64,000 nucleotides of DNA. Origin: Astragalus membranaceus (taxonomy: Eukaryota; Streptophyta; Magnoliopsida; Fabales; Fabaceae). The stretch covers positions 56,012,778-56,076,777 of the forward strand of contig CM076848.1 in assembly GCA_039519185.1 (NCBI GenBank), written 5' to 3'. Position 1 is the stretch's first letter, and every line of letters starts with the position of its first letter. The position numbers were made by a program, and so were the translations under genes. Below the pieces are notes generated by a model that ran no database searches, was not told where the DNA came from, and saw nothing but the letters and a program-made list of their open reading frames with translations. This document shows positions 29,915-38,850 of the stretch, in pieces.

Positions 29915-32900
29915 TCAAGGGTTGAAAGTAGGGTACTTCTTGAGGAAGTCATAATAGAATTCCCAAGTAGCAGCATCTGGTGGCAGGTCTTTCCATTGAA
30001 CCAAGACCTTTGTAGCAGCAATACGACCACACTTCACCATCTTACGGACCAGAATAGCCACTGGTTCTTTAGCAGCAGTGACAGGAACAGCAGGCAGTGG
30101 GATAACTTGTGTAGCAGCAGGATTTGTGCAGAGTTTCAATTGAGATACATGAATAACATCATGAATTCCTGCTATAGTAGGAAGATCAAGCTTATAAGCA
30201 GCTTGTCCAACACGATCCAGCACTTTAAAAGGGCCAAAAAACTTAGGGGAGAGCTTGCTGAAATTCTGGTGGCGCATAGTAGACTGCCGGTAGGGCTGCA
30301 ACTTAATGAAAACAAAATCACCAATGGAAAAGAACCTGTCAGAACGTCTCTTATTTGCTTGCTGGGCCATACGGTTCTGTGCACGGAGCAAATGAATTTT
30401 AAGCAATTTGATAACAGCTTCCCTTGCATTCAAAGTTGTATCAACAGCAGTAATTGGGGATTCATTGGGGAGATATGGCAGGTGAATTGGTGGTGCTTGT
30501 CCATATACAACCTCATAAGGAGAGGTTTGAATAGAAGAGTGGAAGTGAGTATTAGACCACCATTCGACAAGGGATAGCCATTTAAACCAAGAGGAGGGTT
30601 TTTCACTACACATGCATCGAAGATAAGTTTCCAAACATTTATTCACTATTTCAGTTTGACCGTCAGTCTGGGGATGGTAAGCAGTGGATTTGTTCAGTGA
30701 AACTCCCTGTAAAGTGAATAAATCAGTCCATACAGAGCTGAGGAAAACAGGATCTCTGTCACTTACAATTGTGCTAGGCATGCCATGGAGCTTGAAGATG
30801 TTGTCAAGGAAGGCTTGAGCCACATCAAGAGCTGAGTAAGGGTGAGACAGAGCAATAAAATGTGCGTATTTGCTAAAGCGATCAACCACTACAAATATGA
30901 CTTGCTCACCATGAGAAGAAGGCAAGCCCTCAATAAAGTCCATGCTAATATCATCCCAAATTCGATTAGGGATTGGTAGTGGCTGAAGTAGGCCAGGAGT
31001 TGCCGCTAAGTCGGGTTTGCTTCTTTGACAAACCACACAATTACGCACATAGTGTTGAATTTCTTTGGCCATGCCCTTCCAACAAAAGAGGGATTTCACC
31101 CTAGCAGCAGTAACATCTCTCCCAGAGTGGCCACCAGCAAATGAATCATGAAGCCACTGCAAGATAAAGAGTTTCGATTCAGAATTATCACCAACAACCA
31201 GCTTCCCCTTCCTATGTAGCTCACCATTGTACCATGTGAACTTAGGATGAGATTTGGGATCAGTTTGCAAGTCAGAAATAGTGCCTTGCAAATGAGAATC
31301 ATTCTGCCAAGTAGCCTTGATCAAATCAAACAGCCCTGTTTGTGCATTATTAAGTAACAAAGGAAGCAATTCAGCTCCAGGTTTGCGGGACAAAGCATCA
31401 GCAGCCTTGTTAGCTGTCCCTTCTTTGTAGTGAATCTCAAAATCAAACCCCATAAGTTTGGACATCCAAACCTGCTGGAAAGGGGTGTTCAATTTCTGCT
31501 CAAGCAAATATTTGATACTTTTCTGATCTGTTCTAATAATAAAAGGCTTGTGAGCTAAGTAAGTTCCCCATTTCTGAATAGCATACACCACTACTAACAG
31601 TTCTCTTTCATAAATTGACATGCCAAGCTGTCTAGGCCCCAATGCTTTACTAATGAAAGCTAGAGGATGTTTGTCTTGCATTAAGACTGCACCAATCCCT
31701 TTACCTGAAGCATATGTTTCCACTATGAAAGTTTTAGAGAAGTCGGGAAGAGCCAGCACTGGAGATGAAGTCAGGGCAGATTTCAATGCTTCAAAAGCTT
31801 CAGTTGCTGCATCAGACCATATGAAGCTCTCCTTTTTCAACAGATCAGTGAGGGGTTTGGCAATTTTGCCAAAATCCTTGACAAACCTCCTATAGTAGCC
31901 AGCGAGACCAAGGAACCCTCTGAGTTGTTTAACATCAGCTGAAAGTGGCCAGTCCCGTACAGCTTGAACTTTAGAGGGATCTGTTGAAACTACACCTTGA
32001 GAGATGAAGTGACCCAAGTAATCAATTTTAGTAGTTGCAAAATGACATTTGCTCCTCTTGAAATACAGCTGGTTGGCTCTGGCAGTGGCAAATACCTGTG
32101 ATAAATGCTCAACATGTGCTTCTAATGTAGCACTGTAAACCAAAATGTCGTCAAAAAATACAATAACAAATCTTCTCAAGTAAGGTTTGAAAATATGATT
32201 CATCAAAGACTGAAATGAGGCAGGAGCATTGGTGAGCCCAGAGAGCATGACCAAGTACTCAAAATGCCCATTATGTGTTTTAAAAGCTGTCTTGAACTCA
32301 TCACCTAGTTCAATTCGTAGCTGATTGAAACCTGACCTCAAATCTAATTTGGAGAACAAAGAAGCATTACCAAGTTCATCCATAAGATCTTCAATGAGAG
32401 GAATGGGAAACCTGTCCTTGATAGTATGTTGATTGAGGCGCCTGTAATCTACGCAAAGCCTCCATGAGCCATCCTTTTTTCTAACCAAGACTGCTGGAGA
32501 GGCAAAAGGGCTATTGCTATGCCTTATCACTCCTTGAGACAGCATCTCATTCACAAGATTATCGACCACATCCTTCTGGACAACTGAGTACCTATAGAGC
32601 TTCAAATTGAAAGGGATAACACCATCTTTCAATGGGATCCTATGATCAAAACCAGGACGAGTTGGTGGGAGGCCACTAGGTTCATCAAAAACATCTGCAA
32701 ATATATCAAGTAGACCAGAAATTTGCTGAGGAATGACAGGTTCTTCTGCAGACAGATTAATAAGCTGACAGGAAGGGGCTATCAGTGAGTGAGAAACAGA
32801 ATCAAGTGAAAGGAAGCATATCTCAGCTCCCTCATGAACTGATTGAGTCAATTTCTTGTTATTAATGAGCTTGTTGGATGGAGTTTTAGCACTGCGCAAC

Positions 32901-33319
32901 ACACACCTCCTCCCATCAATAGAGAATTCCATTTGCAACTTGTTGAAATCCCAAATAATTTGGCCCAATGATTTCAACCACTGAACTCCTAACACCAAAT
33001 CGCAACAAACCAGAGGCATAACTATCACGTCCTCAGTGAAATGAGAATTCTGTAACTGCCAAGTGAAGCCCTTGCAGAGATATGGAGCCTCAATTTTGTT
33101 TCCACCTCCTGCAGTAACAGACATAGGAGGGACAGATTCAAGCTTGCAACCAAGCCTCTTAGCAGCTTCTAAATCAAGGAAATTATGTGTGCTTCCGCTA
33201 TCAAGTAACACATGGATAGTTTTCTTGTTGTGCAAACCGGTAACTCTCATAGTTTGAAAGTTTGAGATACCAGTCAGAGCATTCATAGACAATAAGGGGG
33301 TTTCAGTCACAAGTTCCAC
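29915..33319 (-). CDS. Reina-type Pol: protease, reverse transcriptase, RNase H, integrase, chromodomain (1134 codons open)
   Basis: The frame holds protease (LLDSGSTHNFLDL, about residue 35), reverse transcriptase (RLCVDYRRLNQHTI, SKLDLRSGFNQL, IVFFDDILVYS, about 265-430), RNase H, integrase (WHDSFAGGHSGRDVT zinc part, CVVCQRSKPD, ISMDFIEGLPSS, SDRDPVFLSSVW, AYHPQTDGQTEIV) and a C-terminal chromodomain (ILVRKMVKCGRIAATKV, VQWKDLPPDAATWEF). RNase H has VETYASGKGIGAVLMQ where VDCDAS is usual, and one RT block reads VMLSGLTNAPASF instead of MPFGL. Pol therefore carries suspicious substitutions. It overlaps the gag frame at 33307-33319 but in a different phase, so a native fusion is interrupted. 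Confidence 0.9.
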   Translation of the reverse strand: MELVTETPLLSMNALTGISNFQTMRVTGLHNKKTIHVLLDSGSTHNFLDLEAAKRLGCKLESVPPMSVTAGGGNKIEAPYLCKGFTWQLQNSHFTEDVIVMPLVCCDLVLGVQWLKSLGQIIWDFNKLQMEFSIDGRRCVLRSAKTPSNKLINNKKLTQSVHEGAEICFLSLDSVSHSLIAPSCQLINLSAEEPVIPQQISGLLDIFADVFDEPSGLPPTRPGFDHRIPLKDGVIPFNLKLYRYSVVQKDVVDNLVNEMLSQGVIRHSNSPFASPAVLVRKKDGSWRLCVDYRRLNQHTIKDRFPIPLIEDLMDELGNASLFSKLDLRSGFNQLRIELGDEFKTAFKTHNGHFEYLVMLSGLTNAPASFQSLMNHIFKPYLRRFVIVFFDDILVYSATLEAHVEHLSQVFATARANQLYFKRSKCHFATTKIDYLGHFISQGVVSTDPSKVQAVRDWPLSADVKQLRGFLGLAGYYRRFVKDFGKIAKPLTDLLKKESFIWSDAATEAFEALKSALTSSPVLALPDFSKTFIVETYASGKGIGAVLMQDKHPLAFISKALGPRQLGMSIYERELLVVVYAIQKWGTYLAHKPFIIRTDQKSIKYLLEQKLNTPFQQVWMSKLMGFDFEIHYKEGTANKAADALSRKPGAELLPLLLNNAQTGLFDLIKATWQNDSHLQGTISDLQTDPKSHPKFTWYNGELHRKGKLVVGDNSESKLFILQWLHDSFAGGHSGRDVTAARVKSLFCWKGMAKEIQHYVRNCVVCQRSKPDLAATPGLLQPLPIPNRIWDDISMDFIEGLPSSHGEQVIFVVVDRFSKYAHFIALSHPYSALDVAQAFLDNIFKLHGMPSTIVSDRDPVFLSSVWTDLFTLQGVSLNKSTAYHPQTDGQTEIVNKCLETYLRCMCSEKPSSWFKWLSLVEWWSNTHFHSSIQTSPYEVVYGQAPPIHLPYLPNESPITAVDTTLNAREAVIKLLKIHLLRAQNRMAQQANKRRSDRFFSIGDFVFIKLQPYRQSTMRHQNFSKLSPKFFGPFKVLDRVGQAAYKLDLPTIAGIHDVIHVSQLKLCTNPAATQVIPLPAVPVTAAKEPVAILVRKMVKCGRIAATKVLVQWKDLPPDAATWEFYYDFLKKYPTFNP

Positions 33320-34346
33320 AGAAACGGATTGATAGTACTTTCCTCTACTGGTTCATCAGATTCAGGCACATCATCATCCATTTCCATCACCATGAATTGA
33401 GCTCTCTTATGTTTAAGTTGATGTCCAGGGGTAAATGGCTCATCACAGAACATACATAATCCTTTAGTTTGTCTCTCTTCCATCTCTTTTGAGGAGTACA
33501 TTCTAGTGTTTTGGAGAAAATAGGTTTAGTGTTTAGGTTTGTGTTTTGGGTGGGGTTAGTGTTTGTGGCTTTCTGGTTAGGAGCAGAGTATTTCTGGAAG
33601 TGGGTTGATGAAGATGAACTTGTGTATTGGGGAAATTTAGGTGAGGGTTTGGTGAGTTTTTTTGAGGATTCATGTAACCTAGCTAGGTTAGCTGCTTGAG
33701 CAACGGAAGTTGGGCCAAATATACGAACGTGCATTTGTGTGCTCTGTTCTAAACCGGATAGAAAGATGCTTAAAGCGTGTTCTGGGAGTAAGGTTACCTG
33801 AGTTTTTGCGAGTTCGAAGGCATCGATGTAGTCCTGAACCTTTCCTGTGTGCTTCACCTGGATCAACGAAGATAGGGGATCTTCGTAAGCGTCTCCGAAT
33901 CGAGCAACAACGTCAGCTACATACTGATCCCACAATGGATAGACATCAAATTTGGCTCTGATGTAGTTCAGATGCCATTGAAGAGCTAACCCCTCAAGGT
34001 GAATCGAAGCCAACTGCACCTTCGACTCCGGCGGCGTCTCATCCAAGAGAAAGAACTGATTACAGCGATAGAGCCAATCTTTCACCTTACGACCATCAAA
34101 TTTTGGAAAATCAACTTTGGAAACACGCGTGAGGTAGTGATTCGGAGCTCCATTCTCAGTACCATCGCTACTCCGTTGAGGACGACGAACAGAGGAAATC
34201 TCCTCGTTGTTGCGACTTTGTAATAGAGCTCGCACCTCAGCCATATTCAAGCTCATTTCCTCAAACTTCGAGTTGAGCTCAGCATGACGTTCATCAACCT
34301 TCTTGTCAAGCTCTGCTAAGGAGGACGATCGTGTTCCGGCAGCCAT
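33307..34346 (-). pseudogene. Reina-type Gag, frameshifted before the zinc knuckle
   Basis: Starts at ATG 34346 (MAAGTRSSSLAELDKKVDER, coiled-coil N-terminus). The gag core is VDFPKFDGRKVKDWLYRCN followed by LASIHLEGLALQWHLNYI. A Ser/Thr/Asn-rich linker precedes a frame change near 33490. The zinc-knuckle part (GLCMFCDEPFTPGHQLKHK) is read in the other frame (33501-33307). A second change near 33310 would be needed to enter pol. The linker and knuckle sequence is otherwise well preserved, so the shifts look recent. Confidence 0.85.
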
Positions 34347-34369
34347 TTACAAAGCACCAGGATGATGAT

Positions 34370-34381
34370 GCTTTGATACCA
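34370..34381 (-). other. Primer binding site of the Reina-type element (iMet-like)
   Basis: TGGTATCAAAGC on the minus strand, two bases past the 5' LTR. One base differs from the usual iMet site. Confidence 0.85.
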
Positions 34382-34383
34382 GT

Positions 34384-34704
34384 TGTGATGGAATTTGGAT
34401 CCTAGGGAGTGAATCGAAGGAACCACAATTGAGACCAGGAACTCTAATGAGAGAATAGAGCTCGAAGATCAGAATTGGTGTGCACAGAGAGAGGATTGTA
34501 GGGGAAAGAGAGAATAAAGTTGTTATGCAAATTGGTAATCATTTCATTTCAATCCCACGCCATATAGGGTCGTGCAAATTCGTTACAACGCATATTCATT
34601 GCCACGTCAGCAATAAGAGGAAATAAAAGGAAATAAAGATACTGAATGGAAATTACTGAATGGAAATTACTTATATCAGCTACTGTCCTATAATAACTAT
34701 AACA
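34384..34704 (-). repeat. 5' LTR of the Reina-type element
   Basis: 321 bp, with an extra 14-bp tandem copy near 34644-34671 relative to the other LTR. Followed by CAGAA. Confidence 0.94.
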
Positions 34705-34810
34705 CAGAATTGCTTCCAGATTCTGTGAGGAAGTTGAGAGACTAACACTACACCGGGATTGTTCGACAGATGCAGGTAAAACATATTTGAACCAAGATCC
34801 GCCATAGCTA
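34705..34810 (-). pseudogene. Ty1/copia relic, gag start
   Basis: From a minus-strand ATG at 34805, MADLGSNMFYLHLSNNPG is followed by VVLVSQLPHRIWKQFC. This matches the usual copia gag opening (YLH-S-NPG--LVSQ). It is broken at the Reina insertion and continues at 29578. Upstream of 34810 no copia LTR was recognised. Confidence 0.75.
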
Positions 34811-35880
34811 GCCAGCTTCGAGCAAAAAAAAAAGAACACGAGTAAAAACTCATGAAAGATGACTTATAATGTGAGGGATGCCCTTTCATTATATACTCTT
34901 TTTGATACATTATCTCTAGTCAATGTATGACTTGGGTTTCTCCCAGTAGGTTCTATCAACAAAAATGAGTTTAGCAGAAAAGGTTACTCTTCTATATCCT
35001 AACGAACCGAAGTTTGAGTCCTCATCGAAAGAGATGTCAATATTTAATATTTCAACAAGACCTCAAACAAGAGTTTTACAAATAAGTGATCTTTTATGAA
35101 ATATATTTAAAACCTAATTATGTTTTTGACTTAAAGTTTCTCATTAAAAAATGTATTTAAATGGTTAAAGTTTTTCCAAAAAAAATGTAGAGGCTAAATT
35201 GTCGTATTTTTAAAATATGGATAAAGGTTTAAGTCTGGAACTAAAATTGCCTCACAAAATTACGGGCGTCATTTAACTTGTAAAGCCATGACTTAACGTG
35301 TCAAGTCAGTTGTGTTAACTAACATTTTGAAAACTAGATGGACAGAGGACTAACGTGTCCCTATTTGAAAATGTTAGAGACTATTGTTGTTACAAAAATT
35401 TTAGCGTGAGACGATGACGCCCCCGTCCAAGACACGAAAAACCTCCGGGTTCTTTAAACACTTATGAGAGAATTACATTAATGAGGATTAGAATGAAAAA
35501 TGTCATAGACTTTTTTTTGTTGGGACCATTGTCGGGCTACCCACGAGTGTCTCAACGCTTTTAATGAAAGATTAATCTCCGCTCGTGCTTAGGAACAAAT
35601 TTCACACTTATCAACACCGAATTTGTCTACCGTGGAACTTGTGAATTTTTGTAGAGATTAATTTGACATTTACTCTTTTTATTATTAGAGGGGGTTTCCT
35701 AGTTACAATAGTACCCCTTATTTCTCACTTTTTCCCTTTTATTTCTCTTTTAACCATTGTAAGGTTGTAATTGTAACAAGGTAGGAAAAGTTCTCCGGAA
35801 GAAAAAGGAATGAAGTAAACGCAAGTTTTGACAAGTACTTATAGTGAATAATGAAGTTGGTGAATACTGAAGGTTGATGA
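34811..35880. other. Intergenic sequence upstream of the PPR gene
   Basis: No coding exon or clean transposon boundary found. Bases 35160-35400 have the look of an old non-coding repeat, but no ends could be fixed. The PPR promoter and 5' UTR must lie near 35700-35880; no consensus TATA box stands out. Confidence 0.5.
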
Positions 35881-37725
35881 ATGTCATTCTCTCACCATGC
35901 ACACACACTCCAATCTCAACTATGCTTCGCAGCACGTCAGAGCCCATTCTTGGCGAAGAAACTCCACGCACAACTCATAAAAATCGGTCTCAACCAACAC
36001 CATCCCTTCCCCAAAACTCTCATCGATGCATACGGCAAATGCGGCCTCCTCCAAGATGCCCTCAAACTGTTCGATGCATTGCCCCACCGAGACCACGTAG
36101 CATGGGCCACCGTTCTCTCCGCTTGCAACCTCTCCAACCTTCCACACCGAGCCCTCTCCATCTCACTCCCCATTCTCCACACTGGTTTACTTCCCGACCA
36201 CTTCGTTTTCTCCTCCCTCATCAAAGCTTGTGCTAACTTGGGTGTTGTTCATACCAAGCTTGGGAAACAAATACATGCTCGCTTCTTGCTCTCACCTTTC
36301 TCTGAAGATGATGTTGTTAAATCATCGCTTATTGATATGTATGCTAAATTTGGTTTGCCCGATTATGGGCGTGCTGTTTTTGATTCCATTTCTTCGTTGA
36401 ATTCCATTTCTTGGACTTCCATGATATCTGGGTATGCTCGGAGTGGGCGAAAGGTTGATGCTTTACGACTTTTTCGTCAATCGCCTTATAAAAACTTGTA
36501 TGCTTGGACTGCTCTGATCTCTGGGTTGGTGCAGAGTGGGAATGCAGTTGATGGGTTTCACGTGTTTGTTAAAATGAGACGTGAAGGAGTTAGTATAACT
36601 GACCCGTTAGTTCTTTCAAGTGTGGTTGGTGCTTGTGCTAATTTAGCTGTTTGGGAGCTTGGAAAACAGATGCATGGACTGGTCATAATCCTTGGATATG
36701 AGTCTTGTTTGTTTATAAGTAATGCACTTGTGGATATGTATGCTAAATGCAGTGACCTTGTTGCTGCAAAATATATATTCCGTGAGATGAGAAGAAAGGA
36801 TGTAGTTTCTTGGACTTCAATAATTGTTGGAAGTGCCCAGCATGGGTTGGCTGAGGAGGCATTGGCTTTGTATGATGAAATGGTTTTGGCTCGGGTTAAG
36901 CCAAATGAGGTGACCTTTGTTGGGTTGATCTATGCCTGTAGTCATGTTGGTCTGGTTAACAAGGGTCGCTCATTGTTCAGATCTATGGTTGAAGATTTTA
37001 GAATTAAGCCCTCTCTGCAGCACTATACTTGTTTGTTGGATCTTTTTAGTCGATCGGGGCACCTCGACGAGGCGGAGAATCTCATTAGAACAATGCCGGT
37101 TAAACCTGATGAACCTACTTGGGCTGCTTTGCTCAGTGCTTGCAAGCACCATGGTGACACCAGGATGGCAGTTGGGATTGCTGATCATCTATTGGAATTA
37201 AAACCGGAAGATCCTTCCTCCTATATATTGTTATCTAATGTATATGCTGGAGCTGGTATGTGGGAGAATGTTTCAAAGGTGAGGAAGTTAATGATGGTCA
37301 AGGAAGTTAAAAAGGAACCAGGTTATAGCTGCGTTGACTTGGGAAAGGAAAGCCATGCGTTTTATGCTGGAGAGACATCTCATCCGATGAAGGATGAGAT
37401 TCTAGGTTTAATGAGGGAGTTAGATACAGAGATGAGGAAAAGGGGTTATGTTCCTGATACTAACTCAGTTTTACATGACATGGATGAACAAGAGAAGGAA
37501 AGACAACTTTTCTGGCATAGTGAGAGGTTGGCTGTGGCCTATGGGCTTCTTAAGTCTGTTCCAGGGACTATTATACGTATAGTGAAAAATCTTCGTGTTT
37601 GTGGAGATTGTCATATTGTGCTGAAGCTCATCAGCACTATAACAAGTAGGGAAATTTATGTTCGAGATGCCAAAAGATATCACCATTTTAAGGATGGGAA
37701 TTGTTCGTGCAATGACTTCTGGTGA
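35881..37725 (+). CDS. Pentatricopeptide repeat protein, PLS subclass with E and DYW domains (At4g14050-like), intronless
   Basis: A 614-residue single-exon frame from ATG 35881 to TGA 37725. Tandem PLS-type PPR motifs run from about residue 25 to 430 (FPKTLIDAYGKCGLLQDALK, SLIDMYAKFGLPDYGRAVFD, VDMYAKCSDLVAAKYIFREM). The E/E+ region follows (PTWAALLSACKHHGDTRMAV, PSSYILLSNVYAGAGMW). The DYW deaminase-like domain at the C-terminus has the zinc/catalytic HSERLA, CGDC and H-HHFKDGNCSCNDFW elements. It ends DFW instead of DYW, as in several family members. PLS-DYW proteins direct C-to-U editing of organelle transcripts; mitochondria are the usual prediction for the closest relative I recall, At4g14050. 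The N-terminus is only weakly basic and hydrophobic. It faces the acyl-ACP synthetase gene tail to tail, about 1.1 kb away. No sign of damage. Confidence 0.93.
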   Translation: MSFSHHAHTLQSQLCFAARQSPFLAKKLHAQLIKIGLNQHHPFPKTLIDAYGKCGLLQDALKLFDALPHRDHVAWATVLSACNLSNLPHRALSISLPILHTGLLPDHFVFSSLIKACANLGVVHTKLGKQIHARFLLSPFSEDDVVKSSLIDMYAKFGLPDYGRAVFDSISSLNSISWTSMISGYARSGRKVDALRLFRQSPYKNLYAWTALISGLVQSGNAVDGFHVFVKMRREGVSITDPLVLSSVVGACANLAVWELGKQMHGLVIILGYESCLFISNALVDMYAKCSDLVAAKYIFREMRRKDVVSWTSIIVGSAQHGLAEEALALYDEMVLARVKPNEVTFVGLIYACSHVGLVNKGRSLFRSMVEDFRIKPSLQHYTCLLDLFSRSGHLDEAENLIRTMPVKPDEPTWAALLSACKHHGDTRMAVGIADHLLELKPEDPSSYILLSNVYAGAGMWENVSKVRKLMMVKEVKKEPGYSCVDLGKESHAFYAGETSHPMKDEILGLMRELDTEMRKRGYVPDTNSVLHDMDEQEKERQLFWHSERLAVAYGLLKSVPGTIIRIVKNLRVCGDCHIVLKLISTITSREIYVRDAKRYHHFKDGNCSCNDFW

Positions 37726-38700
37726 CCTGGGAACTCTGATTGAAATTTGATGTTGAACCAAGGTCCTTGCTATGAAGAATGCAAGTGCATCCTTATCAGA
37801 TTCTTGTTGCTTTTGCCTTTCACCAATATTGTTCGGAATTCGATAGTTCCCCCTTCAGCTTATGTTCTGAGTAGTTCTTAAAAAAAATTGTTCTGAGTAG
37901 TTCTTAAAAAAAATTGGCGAGGTCAGTATATTTATCAATTTATACCTTTTTTTTTTGTTGCATAGGACTTCTGTTTAATTTCTGCTTGCTCGGATATGTA
38001 ACCAACGTGTTGGAGCTGTTATTCAAATGAACAAACAGAGATTCCTGTGTTTGTTATCCTTCAATATTAAGACATGGATGGTAATACGGGCATTGAGTAG
38101 GAATACAGAGACACAATAATATTCTTTTTTTTTTTCTAAAATTTTGAAGGGTCTTGTGTTCTCGACTCTATTGTCTTGTGTTCTCGACTCTATGTTTGTC
38201 TTTCCAAATGTCGTTTTGTATCCTTCTTATTCCTTTTTAATACATTTTAAAACACAGTTTTTGATTGGTTTGTTTCTTGAAAAGTTAACATATGTTTTAA
38301 GACTTAATAAACTTATGAAGCAACTTAATTGTTTTTTTAAATGAATAATCATGGTGTTTAGGGGTATGTAAAAAGTGTGTGATTAGCATTTGTCATTAAG
38401 AGTAGATACTTAGGGTACGCCAGTTTTAAAGTGATTGTCAACAAAGTGTAATCTATACATCAACATATCAGGAGAGAATGGGTAAATTCTTGAATCAGGA
38501 AGGAAGGGAGTATAATTGAACCCCTTTTAGAGTAGGAGAGTGTATTTATTACCCAAAGATTAATATAAAAAAAATTAAATCAAAAGAGATATCTAATTTT
38601 TAAGAAATTAGCATGATTCATTATAGATATCATAAAATGTTATCATCTATTTAATTATTATGGTAATGGTATAAATATTATCATCTAGGGTGGGTCTATT
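37726..38700. other. Convergent intergenic region between the PPR and acyl-ACP synthetase genes
   Basis: It holds the 3' UTRs of both genes. Two small tandem duplications are visible: CTGAGTAGTTCTTAAAAAAA twice at about 37867-37916, and GTCTTGTGTTCTCGACTCTA twice at about 38151-38192. Nothing else recognised. Confidence 0.6.
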
Positions 38701-38850
38701 GTGCCACACCATTGGCATTAGGTAAGTTTACTTGTATAGATTCTCCATTTGATCCCATATAGAGCCACAACTGTTTGTGCCATACAACTGGCATTAGGTA
38801 AGATTACATGTATAGATTCTCTATTTGGTCCTTGTATTGAGCCATAACTC
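38701..38850 (-). repeat. Tandem duplication of the gene tail (last-exon end), synthetase copy 1
   Basis: Two imperfect ~76-bp units begin GTGCCACACCATTGGCATTA (38701) and GTGCCATACAACTGGCATTA (38777). The unit nearer the gene contains the last codons and stop of exon 18 (TATACATGTAA on minus). The outer unit is a decayed copy of the same end (TATACAAGTAA). The same arrangement exists at 56511-56650 in the second gene copy. Confidence 0.85.

Larger units (their letters stand above)
29579..34704 (-). mobile_element. Reina-type chromovirus (Ty3/gypsy), recently inserted, frameshifted
   Basis: Short LTRs of 307 and 321 bp (29579-29885, 34384-34704) with TGTGATGG and ATAACA ends and a perfect CAGAA duplication. 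The LTRs differ by three substitutions and a 14-bp tandem duplication in the right copy (TGAATGGAAATTAC). The small LTR size, the gag knuckle of the GLCMFCDEPFTPGH type and the chromodomain tail fit the Reina clade. Gag is split by frameshifts near 33490 and 33310, while pol is open over 1134 codons. It lies in the copia relic between gag codons. Confidence 0.92.

Noticed and set aside
35874..36236. Pro/His/Arg-rich 120-codon frame overlapping the PPR start
   Set aside because: Out-of-frame shadow of the GC-rich PPR N-terminus.
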